A stretch of DNA of 64,000 nucleotides, from assembly GCA_037074615.1 (NCBI GenBank), contig CM073534.1:7746861-7810860 (forward strand), in the 5' to 3' direction. Source of the DNA: Leucaena leucocephala (lineage: Eukaryota; Streptophyta; Magnoliopsida; Fabales; Fabaceae). This document shows, in pieces, positions 12,441 to 24,559 of this stretch. A model generated the notes under the pieces. That model was not told the DNA's origin, made no database searches, and saw only the letters and a program-made list of their open reading frames with translations. The position numbers and the translations under genes were made by a program. Position 1 is the first letter of the stretch. Each line of letters begins with the position of its first letter.

Positions 12441-13200
12441 AAAACATCTAGAGTTGAATATCCAATGATTTCACAATCTTTAGATTTTTTTTCTATAACA
12501 ATTTTGTTTATAAAAATATATTAAATTTAATAGACAAGAATTTTGATATATTTATTTTATTATAATATTTACCTATTTTATTAATATTTCATGTTATAAT
12601 TTTATTGGTAAAATTAAGTTCTTTACATGTGTAGAAATGGATAATGAAACTAGATTTAATATGACTATTACATATAAGATCATTTTGTTTAGAGGTCATT
12701 GAATATGTTGATACAAGATATATCATTGTAATTTTCATTATCACTTTTTATTTTTATTTTTATAGTACGTAAGGCAAGTGAAGAGTATGTTGATAATTCA
12801 ACATATCCAAAAGATATGTTGAATAAATATATCTAAAAATATCATATGATGACAATTGATCATGCATAGTTCAACTAAAAGGAATATATGCTAAAAAAAG
12901 TATTGAAAATAATCTACTTGAGAAAACAATACACTTTATTGAGAAAGAGATATTGAAATGCCAATGTTATCAACAATAGGAGCAAAAATGATGTTATTAT
13001 CAGGGGAGTAAAATTATGCTGCACTTTTTCCCCCTTGACTAAGGTTTTATCCCACCAGGTTTTCCTAATAAGGTTTTTAATGATACATTTTTAATATATA
13101 TTGTGTACTCTTTTTCCTTTATTAGGTTTTTGTCCTGCTGAGTTTTTCCTAGTAAGGTTTTAACGAAACACAATATTGGTTATAAACATTCAAGGGAGAG

Positions 13201-13424
13201 TGTTATATATATTGAAGAATGTATGTCCATAACCCCCATCCTTATGATTCATTTTCTCTTAATGTCCTTAACTTCCTAACCTCTTCAATGTTATTATGTT
13301 CTTATTGTAAATGTTATTATGTTACTATTTATTCCATTGTAACCTTTGTTCTTATTGTAAATGTTATTATGTTACTATTTATTCCATTGTAACCTTTGTA
13401 TTAGTTTTAAGGGTTAGAAGCCTA
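13201..13424 (+). repeat. 3' LTR of copia copy 1 with internal 50-bp duplication
   Basis: The LTR starts with TGTTATA directly after the polypurine tract. A 50-bp unit starting GTTCTTATTGTAAATG at 13298 is repeated exactly at 13348-13397. The 5' LTR has a single unit, so the duplication arose after insertion or during the last replication cycle. The CCTATAAATA at its end may be the TATA box of the LTR promoter. Confidence 0.8.
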
Positions 13425-13864
13425 TAAATAGTATTTTTGGATGTTTATATGCTTTTGGAAAAAAAATTATATTCACAAGTATATTTATTGGTATTTATTT
13501 TTTATACAAATAAAAAAATAAACTAAAAAGGCCCAATCAAATCACATCTACCTCTAAGTTCTTGTAAAATATTTTTAAGTATATCCCATGAACTCATGTC
13601 GGAATTCAAAAGGAATAATTAACGTCTAGTCTTTGCAGATTTTACAAAAACATCTTATAAAACATAATAGACAACGGAGTAAATTATTTAAAGAATGATA
13701 CTGGTCATTATGTAAATACTACTTATATTTTTAAAATAAAGGATACTTAAATCTAGAAAATAAAATAAATGCCTTATAAATTTAATATAGACACTAGAGA
13801 TATTCTCACATTCCATTGATGACCCCAACTATAGAACAGTTGTGTAATCCTATTTTTTAGATAA
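13425..13864. other. Spacer between copia copy 1 and the Mutator-like element
   Basis: AT-rich sequence with no coding potential. Its last bases (TTTTTTAGATAATATAATATA) form the left target site of the Mutator-like element. Confidence 0.55.
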
Positions 13865-13873
13865 TATAATATA

Positions 13874-13970
13874 GGGGAAAAGATAAGAAAATAACTTATG
13901 AAATTCAAAATTTCAAATAGAGTATATGAATTTGTAAAAGGACATATTAGTCACAAGTACCAATATGTCA
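13874..13970 (+). repeat. Left terminal inverted repeat of the Mutator-like element
   Basis: The arm pairs with 27764-27862 on the opposite strand. Conserved landmarks are GGGAAAA at the tip, AAATAGAGTATATGAATTTG in the middle, and GTCACAAGTACC near the inner end. Similarity stops after ATATGTC. Confidence 0.85.
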
Positions 13971-14854
13971 TTTGAAAATTTTGGGGAAAGGACAAAATTG
14001 TCCTTGAAAGTGTTTTAAGAAAATGCAATTGGAATTGGGGAGTATTTCGTTGAGACTCACAACTTCCTCCTCGAGTATTTCAGTGAGACTGACGATCATC
14101 CTCCCCAAAGTTTCTATCATATTATCACCTTTAAAGAATGTGGAAGAGTGTCGGAGTTCTCCTCAACAAGGATAGTCTAGAGTGGAGTCAATATTATTTT
14201 GCATCGTGGTCCCAAAACTTCCGTTTCCCTAGTTACTCCCAAATCCTATGGTAAGTTAGTTTCTTCCAATTAATCTTGGTCATTAACCTTATTGGGTTGA
14301 TTGATAAAAGGGAAGTTGATGTTTGGGGTTACTGGAATTATGAGAACTGATTGCGTAATGACTAAATAGAAGATGGTCATGTCAGGAAATAGAAAATAAT
14401 AAGTTTTGATGTTGATTTGTGTTGTTGTTATATAAACTTGTTGGAAACTCACTTTGTTTTGATCATGCTCCTTGTAATTTCTGTCAATATATAGTTGTTA
14501 TTATAGTACTTCTGAAAGGTTGACTTTATTTTACCTCGGAGCCATCAATTTGCTTTGTTAGTTATTTTTTATTTGAAGTGTTTGTTTGTTTCTTGTTTTG
14601 GTGGGGAAAACAAAGTGAGAGACTACGCTTTTTTGGGGAAAAATAGAGTGAAATGATTACTCTGTTTCAGGTCAGAGGCAGTAATTAAGTACATTAGTTT
14701 ATGAAATTTACTGCAATTATTAATGGAATTGACTACACTTGTTTAGGCAATAACAACATTATTAAGAAGTAAATTTGGTAGAGTCAATTAGGGGATTCAC
14801 TACACTTGTTTATGGAATTTACTACACCTACTTATGTAAATTATCGTGGAGTGG

Positions 14855-17745
14855 TTGTTTTTCAGGAGGAACAAATATGGGATTGAAAGGAGGCCAAAGA
14901 AAATGGGTAAAGAATGCGTACTTATTGTTTCAAGATAAATTTATTGGTATGGGGAAGAAGTTTAAGAATATGATTGAACAGTTAAGGATGTGTCAAAGAC
15001 CTGGAAGGAGTTACCTCTAGATGAGCAGAATAATAATAGAGAAAAGGTGGAGAAATCATATCCTGAGAAGAAGAGGGAGAAGAATGAGGTTGATTTTAAT
15101 ACTCGTTATTTACTCCCGCAATGAAGACATTGTTAGAATTTATAAATGAAGATGAAGAGTTAATAGGGAGAGTAAAAAATTTAGGATTATATAATTTGCT
15201 TAATGTAGGAATACAAGAAGCCCTCGTGACCTCTTAGCCTCCTTCATTCAATCATACAATCCCCTGTCCTGTCAATTAATAATTAAGGGAAGACAAATAA
15301 AATAGGAGAAAAAGATATTAAGTAGTTGCTTGGTGTACCCTATAATGGGCATGAGATAAGAGTGGATGTGGATGATGATAAGATGTTGAAGATTGATTAT
15401 GGTAAAGTCCCTTATATGAAGATACTATATAACAGAAAATTTGGGTAGTATAAAGATAAGTTTAAGATGTTCATGTTATATGTAATTGAGACTTTTCTGG
15501 CTCCCACTGCTAGCACAATAGTCAGTAACAAGCTATTGAAGGTTATATGTTGCATCTTGAATAGATTTTAGCACTTTCACTGGGCCATATACATCATCAG
15601 TGTGTTATGAAAAGAGATGACAGATTATGTGAAAGCATTCAAAAATAACAAGATGGCAGTTGCAACATAGGAGGATGCATGTATCTGTTGGTGGTATGTA
15701 TTTTTACCTATATTTCTACCTACATCCTTTAATTGAGAATGTTAGAACTTACGTATTTGGTGTGGTGGTTATATTTTGGTGAGCATTTTTGGTTGGTTAA
15801 AGTTGCTGAGTATGAGTCGACCAAAACAATTAATTCTGGACTGATGAGAGGGTAAATGAGATGGTTAAGATAGAAAGGAAGAGATTCATAAGCATTTTCT
15901 ATAGCGATAATCATAGTGAAGTGAGGGGTGTGAAAAATGACAAAATAATATTGGCACATTTAGACCTAGTATGTGTTTAGATTTGTAATTTTAATGGTGC
16001 ATTAATTAGGTATGCATTTGACCATGTTTTAATTGTGTCATGTAAGAGTTGAAAGAGTTGCATGCACGATTAATGGCTATCATTAAAGAAAAAAAGTCAA
16101 AGGCTTGTTAGTGTAGTTGAGAAGGAACTGTTGAAGGTGCAGCTGAAGATAGAGGGAAAGCATAATAGAGAAGATAAAGTCTATATTGAAATAGTTGGTG
16201 AAGGAGAAAATGATTGTCGTAGTGTAGATGATGAAATGAAACAAGAAGGTAGTGAGAGGGATAAGAAAGTAGTAAGGGAGATGATGAAATGAAACAAGAA
16301 GGTAGTGAGGGGGAGAAGAAAGTAGTAAGGGAGATGATGAAGAAGAAGAAGCTTGTGAGATGGGAGAAAAAGCAGGATGTAACTCCATGAATGTGTCTGG
16401 GAATGATGACAATAATGAAGGAGTTTGGCCATAAATGTGTGTATAGCTAATGAAGGCCATATAATAGATGAGGAAGAAATGGAAAACGAGTAGAGCGAAG
16501 GAGATAAAAAAGGCAAAAGAAATCAGTAGTAGCAGTATCGTCTTCATGGGTGTTGACAAAGATGGTTTAAAGGAGAAAGAGGCTGACGGATGAGAAGGAC
16601 TTTTTTTCAACATGATAAGTCGCATAGGTTCACGTGATGAGAGTAAAGAGTAAGTTCTTATGTATTATGTTTGCATGTAATGGTAGGAATTGACTACACT
16701 TTAATGACTTAAGATCCACATATTGCTAGTGAGTTCACTTTATAGTGTTTTGGTTAACATATTAGATGAAGATATCAATTGAAATTAGCTATGCAAACTT
16801 GGTGAAATTCAAAAAATAAGTAACCTGGTAAGTAAGTTTGTAGTAGGAATTAATAATTGTTCATATCATATATGGATTTGTTGCTGAGTTTATGGTGAGG
16901 TTGTTGTGAAGTACAATGATATTAGTTGTCTGTAAGACATTAATGGTTGATATGAAAAAGGGAGGACAAGTGAGGCAACACATTTTTTATGCTAACTTTA
17001 TGTTTAGCTTCTTGCCATGTAAGTATTAATTACATACAAGCTAAATTACTAACCATAAGTATATTTTGTAGACAGTAATGGCTTCCAAGCCAATTCATTG
17101 GGATGTTAAGCAAAAGAAGAAGCAACTATTACCTTACCATATAGGTTACAACTTAGGAGACTGTGATTTGATAATTAGACATACACTTGTCAGAGTACAT
17201 TGATTCTATTTGGCGCTGAGCCTAAAACAATAAATTTATGTGTTGGATTTATTGACTCAAAATGTTTATAATAAGAAGAGGAAGGAAACCAGTTGCAAAG
17301 GGGGATGACATGACATTTGTAATCAAAGCATGTGTAAGGATATCATATACTCAGTTATATTTCCAAATTTGTATTCTTAAAATTGCTTACCTATGAAACA
17401 TCTTTTTGAGCAGAGAGATCAGTTTTATTATGCCATTGAGTTAGTTAACCTCCTTGGGAAGGGGAAGAAGGCAAATGGTGATATTATTTGAGCCACCGTT
17501 CCACAACAAAACAATGAGTCATTTAATAAGTTGGTATCATTGTCTGCAGAGGGTGATTTGTTTTCAATTATTTATATTGTTGGTATGATTATCTATGCAG
17601 GCAAGACTATGGAGTTCTTGTTTTCATCTGGTTGACTAAATGGGAGTCAGATGTAGCACTTGAATACGATGAGGAAAACATTTCATAGTTCATACAAAAC
17701 CTAATGTGGTATCTAGTTAATCATGAGCTCAACCCAATTAGTACT
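14855..17745 (+). pseudogene. Plant-mobile-domain/Ulp1-like (C48) gene remnant inside the Mutator-like element
   Basis: Stop-interrupted blocks on the plus strand follow the order of transposon-borne Ulp1 proteins. At about 15140-15230 a leucine-rich stretch includes RVKNLGLYNLLNVGIQEA. At about 15430-15720 the block KFKMFMLYVIETFLAP, then DYVKAFKNNKMAVAT, resembles the PMD/DUF1985 region. An acidic linker at about 16150-16420 contains a ~53-bp direct duplication (about 16228-16333). A final exon after a TATGCAG acceptor near 17600 encodes QDYGVLVFIWLTKWESD, the C-terminal Ulp1 motif. In active proteases this motif carries the catalytic Cys (DCG); here codon 17608-17610 is TAT, so the Cys is Tyr. 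The catalytic His and Asp could not be placed. I judge the gene dead. Confidence 0.65.
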
Positions 17746-17759
17746 CGTTTATGACTGAT

Positions 17760-18535
17760 GTTATAATGATTTTGTCCACCTTAGATAAGATCTTTACTCC
17801 TCTATTTAACAACTGAGTTGCAAGTGATTAGGTGGATCTAGTTACACTCGTGTAATGGGTTTTTAAACTTTTGTAATGATTTTGACCACCTTGCATAAGA
17901 TATTTACTACTCTGTTGAACAACTTGGTTGTAAATTATTACTTAAGTCAATTTATGCTCCTACAATGTGATTTACAACTTCTGTAATAGTTTGACCCCTT
18001 TATATAAGACATTTACTACTCTGCTTAACAACTTGATTGCAAAAAATTACTTGGGTTAATTACTAATCGTCTAATTGGATTTACAAATTATATAATAATT
18101 TTGGCCACTTTAGATAAGACATTTATTATCCTGCTTAACAACTTGGTTGCAATAAATTATTCGGGTCAATTACTACTAGCATAATGAGATTTACAACTTA
18201 TGTAGTGATTTTGACCACCTTATATAAATCACTTACTACTCTGCTTAACAACTCGGCTGCAATAAATTATTTGGGTCAATTACTACTCGTCTAATGAGTT
18301 TTACAACTTTTATAATGATTTGACTACCTTATATAAGACATTTACTACTATGCTTAACAACTTGGTTGCAAGAAATTACTTAGGTCAATTACTACTCGTC
18401 TAATGGGATTTACAACTTCTGTAATAATTTTAATCACCTTATATAAGACATTTCTACTCTGCTTAACAATTTGGTTACAAGAAATTACTTAGGTCAATTA
18501 CTACTCCTGTAATGGGATTTATAACTTTTGTAAAT
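17760..18535 (+). repeat. ~110-bp tandem repeat, about 7 units
   Basis: Units start near 17763, 17873, 17979, 18091, 18200, 18310 and 18420 at a TRTAATGATTTTGACCACCTT-like block. Each then has TAAGACATTTACTACTCTGC, TTAACAACTTGGTTGCAA and GTCAATTACTACTCGT. Spacing is 106-112 bp, and units differ by substitutions and small indels. The array lies between the convergent Ulp1-like and transposase remnants and is therefore internal to the element. It does not look coding. Confidence 0.9.
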
Positions 18536-18859
18536 AAGTAAAGCCAATAACCTCAATCATAGGTCTCGTTACTAACAACACTTTCAATGACATTGATCAC
18601 TTTACTTATGACATTTGCCAAAAACCAGACAGCCTATGACAGCAATTACATTACATTTATTGAAATCACAAATGAACATTAAGATTCCACTTGTGCCTAA
18701 TGTTTTCCCGTCATTAACACTAGATAGCATATTCCATTCACTATACATTACTTAAAAAAGGACCACTTGTATACTATAACTGTTCTCCAAAAAATATTAT
18801 GAGGGTTTGAAGTCATTCCATACACACATATGACCTCCAAAAAATATCCATTAGGTAAT

Positions 18860-20760
18860 GACATCGAACTTCATATTGGTTTTAGATTTGGGTTTGGATT
18901 TTGCATGTTTTTCTTGTATTCACAGCTTGGTGGCATGTGCTATAGTGATATATCTTCTTCTTTTGGAACTGAGACACTTTCCTTTTAGTTATTAGCCTTC
19001 CTGGTGGTCAACTTGTAAGAGGTTGTGTTAGGAACATTTGATCAGCTACGTTTTCTATCCAATAGTCATTAGGATTTGGTATGTCGATTATCACCATGGG
19101 AATCATGGTCCTGCTATGAATCTTTTGATGGAAGGTGATCTTGCAATACTTATCAATATAATGATACGCATTAAGATGGAGAACCTTAATAGCCATACAA
19201 GCGTGTGCATATGGATTGCTTGACATTGTCACTCTGTATAGCTGCATTCATGTAAACCAAAATTCACATGTAGGGCTCCATCTGATGTATAGACACACAC
19301 ATTCCCTCCTCTTTAAGATACAGGAGTTATATGTCTAGCATTAGCCACAATCATCATGACTTTTGTAGTTATATTTAGGCCTACATCATTTTTCTATTTA
19401 CTCATAGCCATTGTTACTGCGTGCATCTTCTTTGCCACTTTCTCCCAATGTTCATGGATAAGTTAGGCAACATTATGTTGTCTCTCCTTCACAATCTAAG
19501 AATTGAATGACTCAACAAGGTTCGTCGTTATATTATCCTATCGTTTATATAGGAACTTGCTTAATGCCCACCATGATTGAGAAACCACTCAAATAAGTGT
19601 AGATTGAAATTTCTCATGTTTTTTATTGCTTGATAAAATTCATGGTTAAGCTTTGCAAATGCGATATTATCAAGCAATTTTAGTTTATCTTCCCTTATTT
19701 GTCTACTCATCTTTCTCTTACCTCTATTTAGTTTAATCATTTATGCGCTAAAGTTCTCATTCACATGCCTATAACAGTACGCATGCATGTCACCTATGAA
19801 TATTGCTTGGATAACACCTATTATTGCCATGTGACGGTCAGACACAATTGTTAATTGTATAGAACTAACTATTCGTTGAATCATATACATAAACCATGTC
19901 CACTCCTTAACGTCTCTCCCTTAACAATTGTGTATGCAAACGGAAACAATTTATTGTCTGTATTGTAGGCAGAAGTTGCCAACAATGTCCCTTATACGCT
20001 CTACTTAAATGAGTTCCATCAATGTACAGTACATGTCTACAAATAGCAATGAACCCTTCTATACAACATTTATAGCCTATGAATACACACTCAAATATAT
20101 TCCTACTAGCCACCTATTCAGCTATAGTTTTGGCATCACTTTCCTTCAATAGTTAACATATCCATGATATTAACATATAAGATCGATCAGGTTTATCATG
20201 TATGTCCTCATATTCTTTTTCCTTGGCCCTATATGCTTGCTTGTATGTCAACTTCACAACATAATCTCTCTACAAGCTCTTCCTTATTTCATTTGGATGT
20301 TTGTCTATGTGATCCCTGACCTCATTAATTATAATTGCTAATGTTAGCCTAAATCCATCAAGACATACACCTTTGTTCTAACAGTCCTAATAAATACTCA
20401 ACACTGGATGCAAAATAACAAGTTTTGCAAAACATTAACAACAACAATAAAATAATTAATAACTTTCATAACCAGAAAAATTCTTACTTACATTTCTAGA
20501 TAATCCTTTTCTTCTGGTATATTATCATTAACTTTAACTATTATATAAAAATGTGCACTACTGTTATTCAATTGAAAAAGATTATCAACTTCATCATTAT
20601 CACTAAGATCTAGTAATATTCTCTCATCAAGTTTCACTGTATATTTTATGTTACAACTATTGTCATCTATACTAAACCATCCACCTCATTACCCTCAAAT
20701 CTTTCAGTGTCATCCCTTAATCAAGTTTACCTTCACATTCCCACAATTATATTTAACTCC
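18860..20760 (-). pseudogene. MURA-type Mutator transposase remnant
   Basis: The minus strand shows the domain order of plant MULE transposases in broken frames. N-terminal blocks lie at about 20740-20490. The catalytic core includes GFIAICRHVLYIDGTHLSRA at about 20080-20010, where the family has the first DDE aspartate. TTNLVESFN lies at about 19525-19495. A SWIM-type zinc finger at about 19220-19080 includes NPYAHACMAIKVLHLNAYHY, then IDKYCKITFHQ, where the family's PCAHAC has lost one Cys to Tyr. Many stops and frameshifts separate the blocks. The gene would bind the element's terminal repeats and catalyse cut-and-paste transposition; this copy cannot. The longest open stretch is 19008-19247. 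Confidence 0.75.
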
Positions 20761-21149
20761 ACCTTCAACATTATATACAAAGTTCTAACCTACATGAAAA
20801 AAATAAGTAATTACTTTTGAAGATGTGAACCCAATATTAGATGTCCTCTTGCTTACTAACAGGCAACAAACAAACAATCTATTAGAGTGTTAATTCCCTA
20901 ACAATAATAATTCAACACTTTACAAACCCCCCATAACACAGACTTCCTCTATTTATCACTTTGGCTATTATCCACACATATTCTTACTATTTCAACTCAA
21001 AGTTCACAATGCACACACTAGATATCACATACTAATTTTTTTATCTGTATAAGATTGATAGAGGAGGAAAGATGTTAGGAAAGGCTTATGACTATGACTG
21101 AAAGAAAAGATAATGATTAGAGAAAGTTTAAGTTAGGAAAATGAAGGAA

Positions 21150-24100
21150 AAAGTAAAGGTATAAAGGAGAATAACCTAAATGAAAAGTCTAAAAGTTTCA
21201 AGGGTAAGTTTAAAAGAGAAAGGGACTAAATTACAAAGTTTTAAATCTTCCAGGGGTAAAAGTGTAATTATGAGAAAATTGTGTCAAAAGTGGCAAAAAT
21301 TGCCTGCAAGCGTTTGAGTCCTAAATTTCACCAATAGATAAAGAAAAATATTTATAATTGACTGACGAACATGAAATTTTTATTGAAGTCCCGAACAACT
21401 GATATTGATATGAAGTTATGAAAGTTATTCGAATTTTTTATCAGATCTTCTGGACTTTAGATATAGATAAAAATTTATAGAAATGTCTGTTATGTTAAAG
21501 AAGAGGTTAGGGAAATAGCATAACCTTGAAAAGAGTAATGTGGAAGAAATTATTCAAGTTTTAATGAACTTGGACAGAGTCCGTAGACACATGATATCTG
21601 GATCATAAGAATTAAGCAGTAAGCGAGCTGGATTTGAATGGATCCATAATGGTGCCAAAGAGGGGGCCTAGGATGCCATTCCACAGGTTAATGAGGCCTA
21701 GTACACTAAAATAGTAATTTAGTAAAGTTTAGAAAAAATATAAGTACCCAGTTATAGTTATAATTGGGGAATTGACCTGATAAGGGGAATTATATCAAAT
21801 ATTTATAAGTATCTATTTAAGAAAAGTTCCCTATGTAAATAGTATCATTGGAACACATGGAAATTATTGGACTAAAAGACAGTCTAATAATTCAGGAAAA
21901 ATCCCTTAACACAGTACAAGATTGTATAGAATTGGACAGAATGTATTGAAGTGCTCTAGAGTTTTCCAGAATTCATGAGGTAATATTCTGAGGTGTCCCT
22001 ATGGGACACACCAAAATGCCACATGTCCTTGTCCTGGAGAAGAAGAAAACTCAAGGAAAATCCAAGCCACACACTTGTTAAAGGTGAAAACATTTGACGC
22101 AATCTCAGTTGTTCATGTATACAAATCATTCCAAGCTTCTGGAAGCACTGAGTCACCATGTGAGGAGTCCTTGTAGGACTCACACATGGAACCACATGTC
22201 TCTTTCTCAAGGAGGAGGAATTATAAGACATGTATTTAATATAAAATAATGATAAGTAAGGAAGATATTTATGATGAAGTCATAAAGCAACCAATTAAGG
22301 GCTAATAATTAAATATATACCTAGTCCAAAAATGTCAATGGTAGGAGAAATCTAGATACAAGATTTAAAGAAATCCAGATACAGGATTTAAGGTAAGAAA
22401 ATATATTATGGAATCTCAAAAAAATTAGATTTAGAAAATAGTCTAATTTTTAGAAAATTGGACTAAACTGGTACTAGATTGGACTAAAATTCTCTAGATT
22501 TTTCTAGAAGGTGCCACCTAGTATGCCATATGTCCCTTGATGATGTCATGGATGATGTCATTTTGGCTTGGTATGCTAGTTAAGTAATAAAAAATCTTGG
22601 CCTTTCATTTAATATTGATATTGGCCATTGATTTCCCTAGAATTTTTCTTTTAATACCCCCTTCCCCTTCACATTTTGCCAAGCACAAGGAAGCCATAGG
22701 GAAACTCTTGCCAAATCAAAACTCAACCAAACCAAGAGCAATCCATGGCACCTAGGGTTCAAGCTAGTTAGGGATGAAGGTAAGTAACATATCCTAGTTT
22801 ATATTACTTCAATTTATGACCTTGAACCTAGGCTTTTAATGGATGGTTTTTGAGAAAATCCCTTGGGTAAGTGCTGGACAAAATCTAGAAAAATGGGGGA
22901 AATGATGAATCAAAGTTATATGCATGAAATTGAGACCTAAACAAGCTTAGATTAGTAGTTATACCTTGAATTAATTGTGTAGTTTCACACAAAAGTCTTT
23001 CAGCCAACACCAATAACAAACTAAGGGAGAATGACTTTGATAATTTTGATGCTGCCATGGAGTCCATAAAGTAAAATTGTATATTATTGAGCCAAGGGAC
23101 AAGAGTTTGAAGTATTATAATCAAAAGTGGAATTTTTTAGAAAACCTTTAAGCTTCACAGTTCTGTTCTATCTAGGTGTCAAGGAAGGATTTAGAATTTT
23201 TCAATTATGAATTCATATTTGAATTCCTTGGGCAAAATTGTGTGGGATATAGTCAAGGCATAAATTAATTCAAAAGGAAATATAATTAACTAAAAACAGA
23301 GAAAGTAGGGGCTTGTCAGTCAAGGAAAAAATGTTGAACCTAAACCAAGTTTAGAACATTATAGAAATAGATTGTGATGAGTATATTATTATGTTATGTT
23401 AGGCTTTGAGATTTATGGTAAGGAGGACTACAAAGCATGAGGCAAAGTTGTAAAGGAAATGTTAAGGAAAAAGCGATAAAGAGGTAGTGAATTTACTTAA
23501 CTTATATGCTTGTTTACTTGGATATTTTATATGATAGTTGCTTAACTTGATTATGTGAATCATGTGTGATTGATTTGAGCTCTATTTCTTTTTATGACAT
23601 GGCTATATGTTATAAGTAAGGAACATGAAAGCATACAAATATGTCATTATGCAAGCATAATTATTAAAAGCACACATTAACACAAGCATTAGTTTGAACA
23701 CATTGTATGGTTCCATTTACTACTAAGATTTTTCCTAAAATCTTACCCCATTGCATGTCACCCCAATTACAATAGGTGTGTATCCAAGATGAAGAAGATG
23801 ATGTTACATGAAGAGGATTAGGAATTGAATAGCATGATTGATGTGTAATGTATGTTATGACTTGTAATGAGTATAAATGTATAATCATCATATTCTAGTA
23901 GTGAGTTGTGTCTACCTAAGAAAAATAGTTAACATTGGAATAAATGTATGATATTTTGTGTGATGATAGTAGACATCCTAAGCTTTAATTTGATATAAAT
24001 AACACTTTGATTGGATGTCTGTACGCTGAAAAACAATTTTACAAAGTCAAGGGATCAAATCTAGAAAGATGGAAAACTAACCAAATGAATAGTAATGTTT

Positions 24101-24380
24101 AATGAATTAACTATATTAATTGGAAAAGAATTTGGCCAGACTTATATTTTTTCCTTAAAGATATTTAAATTAATTGCGTATAGCAACTTGAACCACTTTG
24201 TTTCAATTTTTATATAGTTAATTATGATTTTTTGAAGTCAAGCCGCTTATTTAGAATTTATAAAGTGAACAGTACCCAAGAAGATTAAAATTTCATGTTA
24301 TACGATCTTACTTCAATAACCTTATAAGTAGTTCTAGGTGCTACCATTTCATCCTTGAAGCGTAGGAAAATGAGTGTTAT
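21150..24380 (+). mobile_element. Left arm of a nested palindrome: LTR-like sequence, plus orientation
   Basis: This ~3.2 kb arm is collinear, in reverse complement, with 24560-27530. Paired landmarks include GAAAAGTCTAAAAG (21184 and about 27310), a TTTTAATGAACTTGGACAG-type block (about 21563 and 26900), a promoter-like TTTTAATACCCCCTTCCCC at about 22650 (paired with CTATAAATACCCCACCCCC at about 25945), AATCTTACCCCATTGCATG at about 23738 (paired near 25190), and TTAATTATGATTTTTTGAAG at about 24219 (paired near 24720). The arms differ at many positions. The outermost ~200 bp of the right arm is not clearly present here. No protein-coding segment is seen. Confidence 0.65.
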
Positions 24381-24559
24381 ACCACAAGAATTTGTCATCC
24401 TTAATCAGTACTCATTTTAAGATATTATTTGAACTAACTCATTTTTCATATTATTGAAAAGGGCTTGGTGACAGCTTCCTTGTAATCTGCTACATTTTCA
24501 AAAGGGTCACTAGCTAGCTTTTATCTCTACAGTGTTAGTGATATGATTTACTTGATGCC

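Larger units (their letters stand above)
10603..13424 (+). mobile_element. Copia retrotransposon copy 1, internally deleted
   Basis: The start (TATTATAAATATTGAA, then TGTCCATAACCC) matches the segment after the polypurine tract CAAGGGAGAG at 13201 (TGTTATATATATTGAAGAAT, then TGTCCATAACCC), so the two are 5' and 3' LTRs with TG mutated to TA in the first. Between them lie degenerate integrase (about 11000-11400) and reverse transcriptase (about 12240-12440) segments. Both are collinear with the longer copy at 46173-52387, but roughly 3 kb of gag, protease and early integrase is missing. The 3' LTR loses similarity after about 13424. The element is non-functional. Target duplication could not be identified. 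Confidence 0.75.

Noticed and set aside
16083..16625. 180-codon minus-strand ORF rich in Ser, Leu and Phe
   Set aside because: It is the antisense of the purine-rich acidic linker of the Ulp1-like gene remnant, which runs on the plus strand. Composition alone explains the open frame.
17760..18535. Tandem array considered as a CRISPR array
   Set aside because: The repeats are contiguous diverged ~110-bp units without unique spacers of constant length, and the genome is a plant's.
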